Origin: Tausonia pullulans | Lineage: Eukaryota > Basidiomycota > Tremellomycetes > Cystofilobasidiales > Mrakiaceae | Assembly (NCBI GenBank): GCA_951802195.1 | Contig: OX637623.1 | Location: 1,488,001-1,552,000, forward strand | Reading direction: 5' to 3' | DNA: 64,000 bases | Part shown: in pieces, positions 1 to 12,777 of the stretch | How the letters are laid out: each line of letters opens with the position of its first letter | How positions within the stretch are numbered: position 1 is the first letter of the stretch | Translations under genes and position numbers: made by a program | The notes under the pieces: model-generated | What the model was told of the DNA's origin: nothing | The model's database searches: none | Seen by the model: the letters and a program-made list of their open reading frames with translations, nothing else

Positions 1-3000
1 CGCCATCCAATGGATGGCAAGACTCTGTCGAACCGCTCGACGTGAAGCCACCGTCCACCCTGCCGGAGCACCACCATGACCCTGGCGTCAGCGGTGGCCA
101 GTCCGTCTCCGCCCCGCGACTCCTCCGAACGACGGCGGCGGCCTCCTCGTCTCGCGTCGTCTCGGGTGGTGGTGCAGGCGCGAGGGGGGCTCCGCTGTCG
201 GCTGCCTCTCAACAGGCGGACAGCGACGCCGAGGGGAGCACGGCTGCTTCTCAGCAGCAGCAGCAGCAGCAGCAGCCATTGCCCCCGCGGCCGACGGGGG
301 GCAAGGCTGCGACACAGGGTCCTAGCGACTTCGTCAAGAAGCTCTTCAAGTGGGTGTCGCTCGCTCGATGGGGAGAGCGTAAGGAAGGAGGGGCTGATTG
401 GCGGCTGTATGTGACAGGATGCTCGAGGACACGTCGTACGTCAACGTCGTCGGATGGAGTGCGTCGGGCAAGTCGTTCATCGTCTGGGTAGGTGATGTCT
501 TCGCGAACTCTGTCTTTCTCTGTTGCTCTCGCACCATCATCTCCCGGTCCTCTGATGCTCATCTATATATCTCTGACAGGACATGAACGGCTTCACGTCG
601 CACGTGCTGTGAGTTCCTTTTCGGCCTGCCTCACCCATCCACCCTGTCGTGCCCTATCACTCGCTTTCTACCGCCCGGTCGTTCTTAGACGCTGATGAGC
701 CTTTGATCTCTCGCCCTCTCTCTTTCTCCACTCGACCAGGCCCGCTACATTTCGGCATTCCAACTTTGCCTCGTTTGTTCGCCAGCTCAATAAGTGAGTC
801 GTCGATATCTCTCGCTCTCGCGAACGGCTGGATGTTGATAAAGTCGCGTTCCTCTCCTCAAGATACGACTTCCACAAGGTACGCCATCCGCCGATAAGCA
901 AGCCCCAGTCCCCAGTTCCTTGCTGATCACCGTTGGTGATCTCCCCCTCTTCCCCAGGTTAAAAGCAACGAAGAAGGTTCCGCAACAGGAGAAAACGTCT
1001 GGGAGTTCAAGCATCCTCGCTTCACCACGTCGTCGAAGAACTCACTGGAGTTCGTCAAGCGAAAGCCGCCGACGGGGAAGAAGACGGCTCCTCCGTTAAC
1101 TACGTCAGAGCTTCTCGCAGGAGGAGGCGTTGGGACAGGGAATTCGGTGGCTGCGAGGGGGGTGGCGGGAGGTGGGATGGTTGGAAGCGACGACGAGAGC
1201 GCGTCGCCGTCGTCGCAGCAGAATGCGATGGGAGGGCAACATCATCTGTCACAAGGAGGTGGGGGAGCAGGGCCGCAGATTGACCCGGTGGCGTTCTACG
1301 AGCTACAGAGCCAAGTGGCGGTCTTGCAGCACGGGCATACAACCATGTTCCAGCATGGTGAGCGCATTCCGTACTCTCTCTGGCTCAATCGAGGCTCTGA
1401 CATCTGGTGTCTCTAGTCCAAACCCTTCACTCCAAGTACCAAAAGATTATCAGCGACCTGATTACGCTCCAGCGGTCCAACACGAGCACCGAGGCACTCG
1501 TCGGCGACGTCGTTAATTACCTTGTCAAGATGGAGAACGAGCAGCAGCGCGGGGGTGGTGGCGGCGGTGGGCCGGTCGACGCGTCGGGTTCGGGCGGCGG
1601 GGGCTTCACACCGTCGTCTAGCGCTGGGGGAACACCTGGGGCTGGCGGGCCGGGGCAAGGAGGATCGACACCTGGAGCGGGGGACGCTTCAGCGGCGAAA
1701 AATCCGCCGTTCCAGTCGCATCTCGCGTCGAGCTCCCAGGTTGGGCCACCCTCCCAGCAGCCGAACCAACAGACTCAACAGCAGGATATGCAGGCCGACC
1801 CGACGCTCAACACGGGAGGCGTCCCCCGTCCGTCGCTCCTCCGGACCGCGACGGCCGGCGCTCAGCAGGAGTCCCGACAGCAGCAACAGCAGCAAATGAG
1901 CGGTAGTGCGCCTGGCTCAGAGGGGTCGACACCGAAGGGCTGGACGGCGCCGGGAGTCAACCAACAGGCCTACCAGGCACCTGCGTACGCTGACGACGGA
2001 ATCCACCATTCGCCAGACTCTCAGCTGCAGCGGCCTGGGTCGGCCGGCAATCAAATGCAACAGCAATCTGTCGATGGCGGCAACGCCACGGCGTCGTCTT
2101 CCTCGCTCCAGTCGCACGCGATCGCACGCACCAGTAACCCATTCGGCAGCACCCCAGCTCTCTACCAGGACCAGCTGCTCTCGGCTGTCGGTGGTCAGGG
2201 CTCCGTTTTCAGTGAGGGTGAGAACACATCGGGCGTCCGCGTCTTCACTGTCGGCCACCTCCGGCCGAGGAACGAGGACGACCACCTCGATGGCTCGGGG
2301 GGAGCCCATCACAGTTTGAGGAGAGAGAGCTACCCCGGGTTCGACAGCGTCTTTGACGGCGAGTCGCCTTGGGCGAACGCGCTCGCCTCACGACCTTCGA
2401 CGGCCGTCCCGTACGGCGCGAACACCAATGGAGCGGCATCGTCTTCGACAGGAGCATCGACCTCCTACCGGCCCGGCTCGTCTCATGGACCGCAGGGGTC
2501 TTCCGGCGACCCTGTATCGTCTTTCCGCGCGCAACACACGAACTCGGCGCCTGCCTCAACGACCCAGACGCCCGCTGCAACTGTGGACGGCGCATCGCCT
2601 TTTGGCTCGCTCGACACAAACTCTCAGAGCAACCCCGTCGCCGCATCAGGCAGCTCGTCGCCGACACGAAGGCCAGGAACCCTTCGTGTTCGTCGCTCGA
2701 CATATGTGCCCGGGTGGGCTGTCAAGCCGCGAGTACTCATCGTCGAGGATGACGCGGTGTACCAGAGGATGTCGAAGAAGTACCTCGAGGTCGCCGGTTG
2801 CACGGTCGACGTTGCGGTCGATGGCCTTGGAGGCGTCAACGCGATGGAACTTGAGCACTATGATCTCGTTCTGATGGTGAGCCTCGGCCGCTCGCTCTCT
2901 TGCTTTCCTGGCTGCTGACCTCTCCTCTCGCTTTCTCCTTTAAGGACATCGTCCTCCCGAACCTCAGCGGCACCGAGGCCACGAGCCTTATCCGCCAGTT

Positions 3001-3794
3001 TGACCCCAAAACGCCCATCATCTCCATGACGGCCAACTCAAAGCCCGAAGACCTCCTCTCCTACATGTCCTCGGGCATGTCGGGCCATTTGCCCAAGCCC
3101 TTCTCCAAGGATGCGCTCATGGACATGCTTCAGAAACACCTCATCCACATGACCTCGGCCGACCACATCTCGTCGATCCCAAGGGCCCCCCTGCCATCTT
3201 CAACCTCGGACGCCGAGGGAGCCGCTCCGGACTTGTTTGTCCAGCAGGCGCTGGCCCACGGGGCTGTCGCGCTTCAGAATGTCAATCTCCTTACGGAGTC
3301 CGAGGACGGTGTGAACGGGGCGAGCAGCTCGGGTGGGGTGGGCGGCTCGTCTAACCAGGGGCTCGTTGGTGGCGTCGGTGGGGCTAATACTATGGTGGGC
3401 CTTGGAGGGTTCGTTAACTCGCTGAGTGCCGTCGGAGTGAACGACGAGACGTACATGTGGGTTGCCTCCTCTGGTCTCTCCTGCTCTTCTTTGTTCTCTC
3501 ACTGACGTCGGCCTTGCCTTCAGGACGATGCTCCACGCGCTCCTCTCCGGCTCGGGCATGAATCCGACGCTCTTTGAAGGCGCGCTCAGCCCTGTCGCGC
3601 ACCCGACGCTCAAGCGGTCTCTCAGCAGCGACGACGACCCGACCAAGGGCGAACTCACCGGCGAGGGTGGTCCAGAAAATGGCGGTACTGGCGATGGGGG
3701 TTCGGGTGGAGGGGCAGCGAGCGGTGCTGCTGAGATTGAGAGTAGTGGTCGGCCGTCGGAGAAAAGGCCTCGACGGTTTGAGGAGGTGGCGTGA
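1..3794 (+). CDS. SKN7: Skn7/Prr1-type transcription factor: HSF domain plus response-regulator receiver (5' partial)
   Basis: Nuclear factor at the end of an osmotic/oxidative-stress phosphorelay. The frame is open from base 3 with no ATG, so the N-terminus lies upstream. Exons join at 349/418, 487/580, 608/740, 793/863, 878/958, 1357/1417, 2876/2945 and 3456/3524. A Gln run (eight Q near 250-275) precedes an HSF DNA-binding domain read across six exons (FVKKLFK, FRHSNFASFVRQLNKYDFHK, VWEFKHPRF). A coiled coil follows (about 1300-1540), then a long Gly/Ser/Gln-rich linker, then a receiver domain (about 2720-3150). The receiver has the acidic pair VEDD, the phospho-acceptor Asp as first codon of the exon at 2945 (DIVLPNLSG), and the conserved Thr and Lys (SMTAN, LPKPFS). 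HSF plus receiver in one chain is diagnostic of Skn7/Prr1. Stop at 3792-3794. Confidence 0.93.
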
Positions 3795-4351
3795 GATTTC
3801 TCCGTGTTCTTTTTCTTTCTTATTTCTCCCCTCCCCATTCTTTACTGTATTCTCTCTCTCCTCTCGGATACACTACAATCCTCCTTCTATCCATTCTTGG
3901 TCTCGTACAAACTCCTCCTTCCCTTGACAACTGTTTGTGTAGCTCCCTGAATCCTGGCATCCTTCTTTCTTCTTCCATCTCTCTTCTTTCGACTGGCTCC
4001 GCCCAATCCGGATGTGTCCTTAATGGCCTCTCTCATCTCACTATGAAACGCGACGTGAATTATGTTCCTCCCTCTCGTCCCCTTCTCAGGCTGTAAAGAG
4101 GGAAGACAGTCCCCTATGTCAAACAGGTGCCGAGGGAGCGAGCAAGGCACACAGGCTTGCTCGCCCTCTTTTGTGTGTGACGTCGTGGCCTCAACCCCCG
4201 CGTTACCCCAACTAGGGGATGACCACCTATTCCCTAAATCAAATGCTCAACCACCACCGCCGTCTTCTCTCCGGCAGCAAGAGGACGTGCCTCTACACTC
4301 CACCCCCCCCCCCCCCCCCCCTCCCCTCGTATTGCCTGACTACAAGCAGAC
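3795..4351. other. Intergenic: SKN7 3' region and CSC1 leader with a C19 tract
   Basis: No supported gene. The sequence is T/C-rich after the SKN7 stop. An uninterrupted run of 19 C lies at 4303-4321, about 30 nt before the proposed start of the next gene, so it probably falls in that gene's 5' leader. Confidence 0.5.
4303..4321 (+). repeat. C19 homopolymer
   Basis: Nineteen consecutive C, about 30 nt upstream of the proposed CSC1 start codon. Confidence 0.9.
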
Positions 4352-7300
4352 ATGTCCAACAGCCCGTTCGTGTTGCTTCCCCCTCCTTCTCACTCTCGCG
4401 TCATGTCGGCTCCCTCGGCGCACCCTTTCTGACATCAATGAACGAACGATACGACCGCGCAGGACGGCTGCCCAGGCCTCAGCCGCCAGTACGGCTTCTT
4501 TTCTAACCTCTCTCTGGCTGGTGCGTGCTCTCGCCTCTCCCGCCTTGTATCCATAAGCTGACGCCAAGGTCTTACCCTCAGAACGCTGCAATCGGAGGCG
4601 GCGAGCTCCTCGCGTTCACGCTCATCCGACAGCAGTTCCGGACGATCTACGAGCCGAGAACTTTCATCCCGGAAAAGGAAGAGTGAGTGATCTTGTCGAC
4701 AAAGAGAGGCAGACGAAGAGAAGGAGAGAGAAAGGCGGGCGGCCCCCGAGGCGCGGAATGGGTCGAGGCCCTTCTCCTATCTCGTTCTTCCATGTCTTGT
4801 GCAAGTCGCGGTCTGCTCGAGGGGAGGGCTCTGTTGCTCAGGGTTTCTTCGTAGCGTTCCCGAGGAGATTCTATCTCCTCTTCCTCCTTGCCTCTCGATT
4901 CGAGCGAGGCATGGGACCGGAGCCTCTCGGACGCGCCTGCCCTTCCGCGCCCTTTGATTTCATGCATACGATCCGACCTGATTCTCCGACTCCCCAGGGA
5001 CCGATCTCCCCCTATGTCAAAACACATCCTTGGATGGCCGCTCGCCCTCTGGAAGGCTGATATCCGAGATATCACGCACAAGAACGGACATGATGCCTAT
5101 GTAAATTTGCGTGCCTCATGATAACGAGGTCGATCATGACAGACTGATGGACTTTATTTTCGGTCGATCGACCCTCAGGTCTTCATGCGCTACATCCGGA
5201 TGATGATCAAAATTCTCATTCCCATCTGGATCATTTCGTGGCTCATCTTGATGCCGATCAACGCGGTTGGCACCTCAGTTGATGGCAAGAATGGGCTCGA
5301 CCGGTTCACATTTGGCCATGTGAGTTGCTGCTGCTCTCCTTATCACCGATGGCGACTCTGACGAATGGATTATCGCTCGCCACAGGTTGGAAGAAACGAT
5401 CAGATCCGCTACGTTGCTCACCTCCTCTGCGCCTGGCTCTTCACATGTTTGTCGTCTCTCTTTCCGCGTACGTCTCGCCCGTCAAGCACTGACACGCCCA
5501 ATATTTCTCCAACAGTCTGGATCTTCTATAACATTCAGTACGAGATGCGACTCTGGCTTGCCTCGCGTCAGCTGTACCTCGTCTCGGAGGAGCACTCGAG
5601 TCTCCCTCAGTCACGGACGGTCCTCGTCACGGGGGTTCCGAAGAGCTGTGTGTCGCCCTCATCTACATATTTCCTCCCTTATTTTACTGCTGACGCCTTC
5701 GGTTCTGCCAGATCTCGATGAGACCCGCCTGCAGCAGCTCTTCCACCACCTGCCCGGCGGGGTAGAGCACGTATGGCTCAACCGGGACCTCAAGGAGATG
5801 CCTGAGCTCTACGCGAACCGGCTCAAGGCCTCGCAGAAGCTTGAGTCTTCTCAAACGCAACTCATCAAGACGGCACTCAAGCTCCGTCGAAAGGAGGAGA
5901 AGGCCTCTAAGAAAAACGGCAAATCGCTCGACGATAGCACTTGGGCAACGGCCTCGCAGGAGGAGTCAGATGTCTCGCTCGCAGAGAGACTTGTCCCGGC
6001 GAAGAACCGGCCGACGCATCGACTCCCGCCGAGTTGGTTCTTCTTCGGCCTGCCGTTCACGGGCAAGAAGGTCGACACGATTGATTGGTGTAAGGAAGAG
6101 ATCGTCAAAAACTCAGAAGCCCTCGCTCTCTCGCGCGAGCAGCTCAAGAACGACATTGCGTCTCCCGGAGTCGGTGACGACGAGGTCTATCCGCCGCTCA
6201 ATTCGGCGTTCCTCCTCTTCAAGCAACAGATCGCCGCCCACATGGCCGTCCAATCGACGAGTCATCACAAGCCTTACGCCATGGCGGACCGGTATGTTGA
6301 GATGCACCCGAAGGATGTCATCTGGAGCAATCTCGGCCTCAATCCGTGAGCTCGCTGCTTGCCCTTTGCATCCCGCATCATGTTTTTGGGTTTGACCGCC
6401 CTTCATCCCTCAGCTACGAGGCCAAGATCCGCCAGGCTGTCTCATACGGTCTTACTGCAGGCCTCATTATTCTTTGGGCTTTCCCTGGTTCGTTCCAAGA
6501 AACGAGCTCATTAGAGAACGTCGCTGACGGAGTCTCGTGTTCAACCAGTCGCCTTCGTCGGTCTCCTTTCCAACGTTGCCTCGCTCTGCAGTAAATATTC
6601 GTGGATGGCGTGGATGTGCGAGCTCCCGAAGACTGTCCAGGGTCTCATTCAGGGTGCGTTGACTCGAGCTTTCGTGTTATCCTCCTATGCCCCTCACACT
6701 CTTTCCTTTCACCACTCTCACTCAGGTGTCCTTCCACCCATTCTCCTTGCCCTTCTCTTTATCCTCCTGCCTATAATCCTTAGGCGTAAGTGGGCGGATT
6801 TCGTGCGTTCTGTCGTTCTGTAAATTCTCAAACTGACGAATCAACAGTCCTAGCCAAGTTCGAGGGCATCCCCAAGCGGACGGGTGTAGAGCTCTCGCTC
6901 ATGACGCGTTACATGATCTTCCTGACCATTGTGCGCAGTTTACTCTTGAGCCACTTTCTTGGCCATACTGACAAGAGAGTACACTCCAGCACGGTTTCCT
7001 CATTGTCACGCTCTCCGCGGGTCTCGTCAAGTCGCTCCCGCTCATTGCAAAGGACCCGTCGTCGATTGCGACGATTCTAGCGGAGAACCTGCCCAGTGCT
7101 TCAACATTCTTCCTCACCTTCATCCTCCTGAAAGGCATCACGGGCGCGGCATCCAACTTTATCCAATACAGTACGTTTATTGCCTTCGCCCGAGTGTCGA
7201 CTCGTCTCTCCGCTGACTCTCGTTGGAACAGTCTCGCTCCTTATCTACTGGGTCAAGCTTATCCTTCTCGGTAGCACTCCACGCAGCGCGTTTAAGGTAC

Positions 7301-8770
7301 GCTTTGAGATGCGCCGGGTTGACTGGGGCACCGTCTTCCCAGACACATCGCTTCTCTCTATCATCAGTGAGTGCTGCACCTCTGTCGTTCACGTTTTGGG
7401 CCTTGACGATGCTCTCTTGCAGCTATCGCCTACATGATCATCTCACCCATCATCAACGGGCTCGCCTGCTTCAGTTTCACGCTCCTCTTCTTTGCCTACA
7501 AGTGTACGCCCAGGATCACAGAAGAGAGTATGGATTCCTTGTCTGATTTCATCGCCCCATCAGACCTCTTCATTTGGGTCATGGACCAGGACTCGGCCTT
7601 CGAGACGGGCGGCCTTTTTTTCCCCAAGGCCATTTCGCATCTCTTCGTCGGCTGCTACATCGGCGAGATTTGTCTCGCTGCGCTCTTTTTCCTTGCTCGC
7701 GATACCCAGGGCAAAGCTTCTGCGATCCCTGAGGGCGCACTTATGGTCGTCCTTGTCGTCTTAACAGTGCGTGCCGCGCCTTCCTCATCTCATTCGCTTT
7801 TGAGTCCCCGCCGCCGTTGACATCGTGTGTCACTCTGTAGATTGGTTTCCAGCTCATCATCAACAACTCGTACGCGCCCCTCATCCACAACCTCCCCCTC
7901 TCGCTCGCCCACAAGTCGTATGGCATGCCTCATGAGGAAGGCCACGACGACACCATCGACGAGACTCAGGCGCTCCTTGACCAGGACTTCGGCGCCTCGG
8001 ACGGTGCCCCTGAGCCTCGCCGGTCGTCCATCTCGGGTCGGACGGACGCTTCGGGCGCGCACATCAACAGCCGGCCGTTTATCCCCGCTGGGTCTGGAGC
8101 ACCCGACGAGCAAGACATGGAATCAGAGGCTGCGTCGCCTGCTGGGCGGACGGCCTCGTTCAACGCGCCGAGATTCGAGGCTACAGTCGTAACACCGCAG
8201 CTGGAGCTCCCGCCGCACTCGTTCCAGCTCGAGGCGACGAACTCCAAGCAGCCGACCGTTAGCCCTGGTTCGCCTAAGAGAGGTCTCTCATCGGATGATG
8301 CGGAGAGAGTCGAGCCAGACGAGGAGCAGATTCTACGCCGCCGAAGGTCAAGGATCCAGTCGTACCATTCGGGCTTGTCGGCCTCGTCACCTCCCGCGGT
8401 GGTCGTCTCAGATTTTGTCAACAAAGAGTCGCACATTCGCGATCCTTCCATCCAGCGGACGTTCTCCGACGGGCCGAGCAATACCGGAAAGCAAGAGCAG
8501 ACGCAAGAGCGGCACCCCGTCGACGAGGACGAGGACGAACCAGAGGATGGCGACTCGATGGCGCTCGACCTGGCGTTCGCGCATCCGGCGACGCACTGCT
8601 CCCAGCAGACGATCTGGGTCCCCCAAGACCCGTTGGGCCTCGCGAAGGAGGCTGTAAGGTCAATGAGGGAGCGTGGGATCGCCGCCACGTCTCGGGATGC
8701 CTACGTCACGGCCAAGGGGAAGGTCGTGCTCGAGGGGCCGCCGCCGCCGGAGGGCCGGCCAGTGGCCTGA
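4352..8770 (+). CDS. CSC1/OSCA/TMEM63-family stress-gated cation channel
   Basis: Multi-pass membrane protein of the DUF221 family, hyperosmolarity- or stretch-gated, probably in plasma or internal membranes. The proposed start, ATG 4352 (MSNSP), needs a short first exon with donor GTTCGT joined at about 4466 (exon TAAQASAASTASFL); this first junction is the weakest part of the model. Later exons give the N-terminal helix and family signature (FRTIYEPRTF, PLALWKADI), the cytosolic domain (TVLVTGVPKS, VWLNRDLKEMPELY) and the core TM region (VSYGLTAGLIILWAFPVAFVGLLSNV, LPPILLALLFILLPIILR, ISLLIYWVKLILLGSTPR, TGGLFFPKAISHLFVG). After the last helix comes a hydrophilic, acidic C-terminal tail of roughly 270 residues. 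More than ten introns; one splits the Tyr codon at 7503/7564 (YKYLFIW). Stop at 8768-8770. Confidence 0.9.
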
Positions 8771-9732
8771 TGAGCTGGCGGCTTGAATCTCTTCTTTGCT
8801 TGTTCGTTCGTTCCTGCGCTCGCTTGCTTGTTCTACACGTATCTCTCTCTCCCTAGTCCTCACTGTCTCTTCATGAGTTCTGTTTTGATGTGGGCGCGAC
8901 GGCCTCCTTCCTTGCATCAGCTTAGGCGACATGCAACCCCGTTCGAGCGAGCAGAATCGCCCGCCTCCATGCCTTGCTGGAGAGAGGCAGAGTTAGAAGG
9001 ACCTCCCTTCCCCTTTCTCTCTCCATGCAACATGACCCCTACCTTCATACGTCTCATTTGAAAGGAGTGCATAGCCCTCTGAGCTGGTTTGTCTTTCTTT
9101 TTCGTCAGAAGTGATTTTTTCGAGAGCTGGGACCTTCCCTTCCATACATCCAAGAGATCCCAGACAGGAAGAGTAGCAGGCAGAAGCTAAAAACGATAAA
9201 GATCGCCGTGCTCTCTCTCCGCAAAGGAGGGGGGGGGGGGAGGCAGGAAGCAGAAGCTCGGGAGAACGACGAGGGTTGAAACGCGCCGGTTTGTGTACGA
9301 TGTTGGAGGGAGGGAGGAGGGCGTGTTGGACGCTCAAGGATTTTGAGATGATTGATGGGGAGGAAGGGAGGGAGGGAGGGAGGGAGGGGAGGGACCGCCT
9401 AAGGGCCAAGTGAGCGAGGGCGACGGCTGTCTTGATGATGGATCCATCAATGGAAGGAGGCAGGTGGGATCCGAGGTAGCGGAAGAAGAGCGGCGGGAGG
9501 AGTGAGAGGACACCGCCGAAGCGAGGGGAGAGGGTGATGTGGCGGATGAGGAGGAAACAACTAGAGAACGGATAGTGAAGGACTGGGAGAAACAGCGAAA
9601 CAAGCTAGTGGAGAGATAGCACCGACGAACAAACGAATGAGACGAAGGTCAAAGGACGAACGAAAGAGCAGAGGCAAACGAGAAAAGAACGGAAGTGGAA
9701 GAAAAAAGGGAGTGGGCGATGCGTGATTTCGT
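8771..9732. other. Convergent 3' intergenic region with G-rich simple repeats
   Basis: Between the tail-to-tail CSC1 and DHH1 genes. No convincing gene. It holds a G12 run at 9229-9240 and GGGA/GGGAGG repeats at about 9307-9396. On the DHH1 mRNA strand these are C/T-rich, so they would lie in the 3' UTR or just past it. Confidence 0.5.
9340..9397. repeat. (GGGA)n simple repeat
   Basis: Imperfect tandem GGGA/GGAGG units, densest at 9361-9392. Pyrimidine-rich on the minus strand, downstream of the DHH1 stop codon. Confidence 0.8.
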
Positions 9733-11805
9733 TCATCGCGGCGTCTGCGCCTGCTGCTGCTGCTGGCGGCCTCCCCCGTTGTTGTTGCGTCCTCCGCCGT
9801 TCTGGTGCTGCTGCTGGCGACCGTTCTGCTGGCCGTTCTGACTCTGCTGCTGTCGCGGCTGATTGTCCTGGTTGTTAGGTCGTTGTTGCTGCTGCTGCTG
9901 CTGGGGGGCCTGCTGCTGCCGCCGGATGTTGTTGTTCTGCTGCTGAGGTTGCTGGGGAGGCGGCACTTGCTGCTGTTGTGGCACCTGCTGCTGCTGGGGC
10001 GCTGGTGTCGGCACCTGGGTATTGGCCTGAGGGGCGGGCTGCTTTTGCGAGCGAGGGGCTGCGCCTCCCTCCTCGGGGATGATGGCGGACGGGGCAACGT
10101 ACCTGGTAACGAGGGGGTCAGACTACATGGTCGAGGAACCGACAGGGCCAGGGCAAAAGACGAAAGACAATGGACTCACAGCCTTGCGTCAATCACGCTC
10201 GGAACCGGCTGAATCTCCGTTCCAAGCTCCTGTTCGATCCGGTAGAGGTTGAACCTGTCTTCATACGTGAGGAGGTTGATTGCGATACCCAAGTGACCGA
10301 ACCTGCCCGACCGTCCAATGCGATGGAGGTACGTCTCAGCCGTCTTAGGGAAATCAAAGTTGATCACGACGTTGACGGCCTGAATATCGATTCCTCGAGT
10401 AAGGAGGTCCGAGCAAACGAGGTTCCGGCAGACACCCGACCGGAAGTCGTGGAAGACTCGGTTGCGGTGCGCTTGAAGCATCTTGGCGTGCGAGTAGAAA
10501 CACGAGTAGCCGAGCTCGGTGATCTTCTTGGCGAGGAGCTCGACGCGGTTTGTTGAGTTGCAGAAGATGATGGACTGGTTGATTTGGAGCTAGGGGACAA
10601 GGGGCAGAGTTAATGACGAGTAGGGGCAAGGGAGGTGTGGGTTCGCACGCACCTTAGAGAAGAGCGTGTTGAGGCAGTGGACCTTCTGGCGCTCCTCAAC
10701 AAAAGCATAGTACTGCGTAACTCCGCGGAGGGTGAGCTCCTCCATGAGGTTGATCTCGTAGGGCTGGACCATATGCTTGTCCTGGAGGTGGGCAGCAAGC
10801 GTAAGCGGCATATCCTTCGCAAGATCTTCGGCCCAACGCTGACCTTGAAGTCCTTGACAATGATAGGGAAAGTTGCCGAAAAGAGCATGACCTGCCGCTC
10901 CGGCGGGCAGAAGCTCAGCAGCTGTTCCATCACCGGCTGGAACTCTGGTGAGAGCAGCTTGTCGGCCTCATCCATGACGAACGTCGGGCACCCGCTAAGA
11001 TCAGCGATGCCCTTGCCAGCAAGATCGAGGATCCGGCCGGGGGTTCCAACGAGAACGTGTATGGGCTCCGAGAGACGGAGGATATCGTCCTTGAGGGTCG
11101 TGCCACCCGTGGTAACCATGACATTGATGCCCATGTGCTTCCCAAGCGTCTTGCAGACCTGAGACGTCTGGAGCGCGAGCTCGCGCGTCGGGACGAGGAG
11201 GAGCGCCTGGATTTTAGGCACTTTGGGGTTAACTTTTTCGAGTGAGGGGATGATGAACGCCGCCGTCTTGCCAGTTCCGTTCTTGGCCTGTGGAAGGAAG
11301 AGCATAAGTGTGAATCAAAAGGCGGAGACAGGGAGAGCCACAACGACAACGACGCACGCGAGCGAGGATATCGCGGCCAGTGAGGGCCATTGGGATGGCC
11401 TCCTCCTGGATGGGACTTGGCCGCTCAAAGCCAGCCTCGAAGATACCCATGAGGAGCTCCCGCTTGAGGTACCAGTCTTCAAAGTCGGCACCCTTAGTAT
11501 TGAGGACGTCCTGTTGAGGGACGAGGAGGGAGGGTGAGGGCGTCAGCGCAGACGTCGTCGTCGTCGACCACCACACACGCGGAGGGCCGACTCACCTCGG
11601 TCTGAGGGCGGTCGTCCTTGATGGGGATCTTGAGATCAGCCTTCCACTGCTCAGTGGGTCGGCTGGAAGAAGACAACACAGTAAAGTAGAACGCGAACGA
11701 GAGCGAAAAATACCGGAGCAAGGGAGGAGAGATCTCGCGTCAGAACAGCGACGCAGGCTAGGGAGGATATCGGCCGACAACGAACCTTGTAGATGAGGAG
11801 GCCAT
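9733..11805 (-). CDS. DHH1: DEAD-box RNA helicase Dhh1/DDX6 (P-body, mRNA decay)
   Basis: Cytoplasmic helicase that promotes decapping and translational repression. Start at 11805 (MASSST, first intron, then [11 protein letters not shown]). Seen in order: Q motif ([13 protein letters not shown]), motif I AKNGTGKT (joined by an intron), [20 protein letters not shown] box (VMDEADKLL), SATFP, then the second RecA domain with [21 protein letters not shown] and [18 protein letters not shown] and the whole core are Dhh1-type rather than eIF4A. The C-terminal 90 or so residues are almost pure Gln/Asn/Pro (CAG/CAA-type repeats at 9750-10010), a prion-like low-complexity tail common in fungal Dhh1. 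Stop TGA at 9733-9735. The start lies 972 bp from the divergent UTP13. Confidence 0.96.
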
Positions 11806-12777
11806 GTTTGTGATGAGGGGTTAAGATGGTAGAGGGATGAACTTGGTTAAGGTGTGGTCGTCTGCTCAAGCGAGAGAGAGCAAAGGCGAGCCAGAGTGTG
11901 GAAGAGCCCGGCTTGTGGAAAGAGAGCGGCGGGGCAAGAGGAGTTCGGAGCGAGAAGGCTGCGAGCGAGGAGGGGAAGACGGAGGAGAAGGAAGAGAGGG
12001 AGAGCGCTACACGTAGGAGCGCGAGTGTAGCTTGTCGAACGGGGAGGGGCGAGATGGGTAGGTTGGGTGGATGCGGCACGCGGACGATCGAGGAAGAGGG
12101 TCGCAGCGAGAGATCTGGATGGGCTGGCGTTGGATGTTGGCGATGGGAAGACTGCGTGCGGATGGGCCCGAGCGAAAGTATGTGTGCAGGACGAGCGGGG
12201 GCGGCGGGGCGGTGGAGGGAGAGAGGAGAGAGAAGGAGGAGGTGAGGAGAGGTGAGGAGGGTGAGGGTCAAGGGAGAAGAGGAGGGAACGCGACCAAGGC
12301 CATCACTCGACCAAAGCTCGTCGTCAAGCACTAATCCTACCCTCAAATCGCAGGAGACAGACGAGTCGGACTGTCAAACTTGAGGTTGTGAGTCGGTTTC
12401 CATTCCCAACTGGCCTTGCCACTTCCCGCACGCAAGAGCAAAAGATGGCGACGGAGCAAAGGCGCGCGCCTAGGTCCTTTCTACCCCCCGTGGCCCTTCA
12501 TTTGGACAGGATGTGCTTATCCATCGGCATCCCCGTCTCAAGTCAAATCTGCTCTACTTCAAAATCGCTCCATCTCATGCCTGACGTATGGTTGGGCAAA
12601 AAGTCGAGACGAGAGGGCCATGCGCAGGTATGTCTTCTCCTCCTCCTCCCTCCTCCCCCCGCCTTCGTCTCTCACGCGCCCAAAACCTTTCAACAACCAT
12701 CATCGACGCGCTTCCCCGGAATCTACGTCGGACCCACGCCCCTGGACAGCCAGACGCTCCCTGGCGATTCTCACACG
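11806..12777. promoter_or_regulatory. Divergent DHH1/UTP13 promoter region
   Basis: About 970 bp between two start codons facing away from each other. The part next to DHH1 is strongly purine-rich on the plus strand (12170-12300), i.e. a pyrimidine-rich leader on the DHH1 mRNA strand. The part next to UTP13 is C/T-rich. No specific factor site could be assigned. Confidence 0.5.

Noticed and set aside
7966-8688. Long minus-strand open frame of 240 codons opposite the CSC1 tail
   Set aside because: Antisense frames stay open here because of strong third-position GC bias in the real exon; the product has no domain and the plus strand has a conserved channel.
9750-10010. CTG/CAG-type repeat region as a microsatellite or CRISPR-like array
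   Set aside because: It is the coding sequence for the Gln/Asn tail of Dhh1, with irregular units and no spacers.
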